Shown here one piece after another: positions 61,770 through 64,000 of a DNA stretch of 64,000 nt. This DNA is from Amblyomma americanum (Eukaryota; Arthropoda; Arachnida; Ixodida; Ixodidae), in contig NW_027526729.1 of the NCBI RefSeq assembly GCF_052857255.1, forward strand, positions 1 to 64,000. The letters are read 5' to 3'. Position numbers and translations under genes: made by a program. Position 1 is the first letter of the stretch; the number at the start of each line of letters is the position of its first letter. Below the pieces are notes generated by a model. That model did no database searches, was not told the DNA's origin, and saw only the letters and a program-made list of their open reading frames with translations.

Positions 61770-64000
61770 TGATACGCGTCAAAACTTTTTCTCTTAAAAC
61801 TGCGCGAAAAGCATGTATTCTTGCTTAATACAGCGAAACAAGCTGTTTTAAACCGAAACGAGCTAAATCACAACACATCGGTATTACAAGTGTTCCACGT
61901 GATACTCGTCAAAACTTTTTTCTCTTATAACTGCGCGAAAAGCATGTATTCGTGCTTAATACAACGAAACAAGCTGTTTTAGACCGAAACGAGCTAAATC
62001 TGAACACATCGGTTTTACAAGTATCCACGTGATACTCGTCAACGTTTTCTCTTATAACTGCGCGAAAAGCATGTATTCTTGCTTAATACAACGAAACAAG
62101 CTGTTTTAGACCGAAACGAGCTAAATCACAACACATCGGTTTTACAAGTGTCTCTGATACGCGTCAAAACTTTTTCTTCTATAACTGCGCGTAAAGCATG
62201 TATTCGTGCTTAACACAACGAAACAAGCTGTTTTAGACCGAAACGAGCTAAATCTGAACACATCGGTTTTACAAGTTTTCCTCTGATACGCGTCAAAACT
62301 TTTTCTCTTATAACTGCGCGAAAAGCATGTATTCTTGCTTAATACAGCGAAACAAGCTGTTTTAGACCGAAACGAGCTAAATCACAACACGTCGGTTTTA
62401 CAAGTGTTCCTCTGATACGCGTCAAAACTTTTTCTCTTATAACTGCGCGAAAAGCATGTATTCTTGCTTAATACAGCGAAACAAGCTGTTTTAGACCGAA
62501 ATGAGCTAAATCACAACACATCGGTTTTACAAGTGTTCCTCTGATACCCGTCAAAACTTTTTCTCTTATAACGGCGCGAAAAGCATGTATTCTTGCTTAA
62601 TACAGCGAAACAAGCTGTTTTAGACCGAAACGAGCTAAATCACAACACATCGGTATTACAAGTGTTCCACGTGATACTCGTCAAAACTTTTTCTCTTTTA
62701 ACTGCGCGAAAAGCATGTATTCGTGCTTAATACAACGAAACAAGCTGTTTTAGACCGAAACGAGCTAAATCTGAACACATCGGTTTTACAAGTATCCACG
62801 TGATACTCGTCAAAACTTTTTCTCTTATAACTGCGCGAAAAGCATGTATTCTTGCTTAACACAACGAAACAAGCTGTTTTAGACCGAAACGAGCTAAATC
62901 AGAACACATCGGTTTTACAAGTGTCTCTAATACGCGTCAAATCTTTTTCTCTTATAACTGCGCGAAAAGCATGTATTCTTGCTTAATACAACGAAACAAG
63001 CTGTTTTAGACCGAAACGAGCTAAATCTGAACACATCGGTTTTACAAGTATCCACGTGATACTCGTCAAAACTTTTTCTCTTATAACTGTGCGAAAAGCA
63101 TGTATTCTTGCTTAATACAGCGAAACGAGCTGTTTTAGACCGAAATGAGCTAAATCACAACACATCGGTATTACAAGTGTTCCACGTGATACTCGTCAAA
63201 ACTTTTTCTCTTTTAACTGCGCGAAAAGCATGTATTCGTGCTTAATACAACGAATCAAGCTGTTTTTGACCGAAACGAGCTAAATCTGAACACATCGGTT
63301 TTACAAGTATCCACGTGATACTCGTCAAAACTTTTTCTCTTATAACTGCGCGAAAAGCATGTATTCTTGCTTAATACAGCGAAACAAGCTGTTTTAGACC
63401 GAAACGAGCTAAATCACAACACATCGGTATTACAAGTGTTCCACGTGATACTCGTCAAAACTTTTTCTCTTTTAACTGCGCGAAAAGCATGTATTCGTGC
63501 TTAATACAACGAAACAAGCTGTTTTTGACCGAAACGAGCTAAATCTGAACACATCGGTTTTACAAGTATCCACGTGATACTCGTCAAAACTTTTTCTCTT
63601 ATAACTGCGCGAAAAGCATGTATTCTTGCTTAATACAACGAAACAAGCTGTTTTAGACCGAAACGAGGTAAATCACAACACATCGGTTTTACAAGTGTCT
63701 CTCTAATACGCGTCAAAACTTTTTCTCTTATAACTGCGCGAAAAGCTTGTATTCTTGCTTAATACAACGCAACAAGCTGTTTTAGACCGAAACGAGCTAA
63801 ATCTGAACACATCGGTTTTACAAGTGTTCCTCTGATACGCGTCAAATTTTTTTCTCTTATAACTGCGCGAAAAGCATGTATTCTTGCTTAATACAGCGAA
63901 ACAAGCTGTTTTAGACCGAAACGAGCTAAATCACAACACATCGGTTTTACAAGTGTTAATCTGATACGCGTCAACTCTTTTTTCTCTATAGCTGCGCGAA
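61770..64000 (+). repeat. HOR P, truncated by the window end
   Basis: P1 onward, sharing cttaaaac in P1 with 1 and 17804, and agcttgtattc in P17 with the copy at 2100. The P5 (aaccgggcg) monomer is missing, so the offset to copy 1 changes from 61769 to 61641. The window stops 39 bp into P19 (63962), which has ctctatagctg with one T fewer than the other P19 copies. Confidence 0.9.

Larger units (their letters stand above)
1..64000 (+). repeat. Tandem satellite array, 129-bp monomer, about 495 copies
   Basis: The entire window is a direct tandem repeat. Taking the recurring tgatac as monomer start, the first starts fall at 1, 131, 260, 385, 514, 643, 772, 901 and 1031, so the period is 129-130 bp with occasional shorter copies. 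Every monomer has the same blocks in order: a tgatac start, an A4-C-T5 tract (about 12-21), tgcgcgaaaagcatgtatt (about 32-50), cgaaacaagctgttttagac (65-84), cgaaacgagctaaatc (85-100) and a acatcggttttacaag tail (about 105-121). No monomer is inverted and nothing else interrupts the array. This organisation is known from eukaryotic centromeric and heterochromatic satellites; that setting is inferred here. Both window edges lie inside the array, so its true length is unknown. I do not recognise the monomer from any named satellite. Confidence 0.98.

Noticed and set aside
1..64000. CRISPR array
   Set aside because: Direct repeats at regular spacing and a gctgttttagac segment superficially resemble a CRISPR repeat, but the intervals between them are also near-identical, so there are no distinct spacers, and there are no cas genes.
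1..64000. Telomeric repeats, rDNA spacer repeats, tRNA genes or transposon ends
   Set aside because: No TTAGGG- or TTTAGGG-type runs, no rRNA-like or tRNA box sequences, no terminal inverted repeats or target-site duplications were seen at any scale. A 129-bp unit is too long for telomeric DNA.
1..64000. Bacterial or phage origin with tandem genes
   Set aside because: No coding sequence, ribosome binding site, operon or replication gene is present over 64 kb, and a single-monomer array of this size is not expected in a prokaryotic genome.

Overview
The whole 64 kb window is one uninterrupted head-to-tail satellite DNA array. I found no gene, RNA gene, transposon, CRISPR locus or unique sequence in it. 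The unit is a 129-bp monomer (about 39% G+C, observed range roughly 122-131 bp). About 495 copies all lie in the same orientation from base 1 to base 64000, where the last copy is cut by the window edge. An array of this length, monomer size and hierarchical order points to a eukaryotic chromosome, such as a centromeric, pericentromeric or other heterochromatic block. I do not recognise the monomer and cannot name the lineage. The consensus carries 8 CpGs against about 4.7 expected from its base composition, which argues against a germline that has lost CpG through methylation.

Monomers fall into a few classes set by linked variants. Class alpha has ttcttgc, acagcg and aatcacaac. Class beta has ttcgtgc, acaacg and aatctgaac. 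Class gamma looks like an alpha/beta mosaic. The classes alternate often, as expected from an ancestral dimer. Fixed successions of variant monomers form higher-order repeats (HORs), named P, S and R here.

Layout: 1-3743 is a 29-monomer P unit. 3744-8781 is a second P unit enlarged by one extra monomer and a 9-monomer internal duplication. 8782-11871 is a P-derived mosaic with a 15-monomer duplication. 11872-15097 is a mosaic that recurs near 56-59 kb. 15098-17803 is a rearranged P unit and 17804-21417 is a 28-monomer P unit. 21418-22579 is transitional. 22580-35729 holds four tandem, almost identical 24-monomer S units of 3095 bp, the third enlarged by 770 bp. 35730-48224 is S- and P-derived mosaic. 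48225-58154 holds two tandem R units (37 and 40 monomers). 58155-64000 repeats the 14-20 kb region, so about 8 kb of the window recurs some 44 kb away.

Almost every large period is close to a multiple of 129 bp, so expansion has kept the monomer register, as unequal crossover or conversion between aligned monomers would. Junction monomers that are hybrids of two known types mark several of the events. Because 129 is 43 codons, short open frames recur on the minus strand. I read these as a by-product of the monomer length and not as genes. The main interest is the nested, recent evolution of the array and a few candidate motifs at the monomer junction. No protein-coding or defence-type system is visible.
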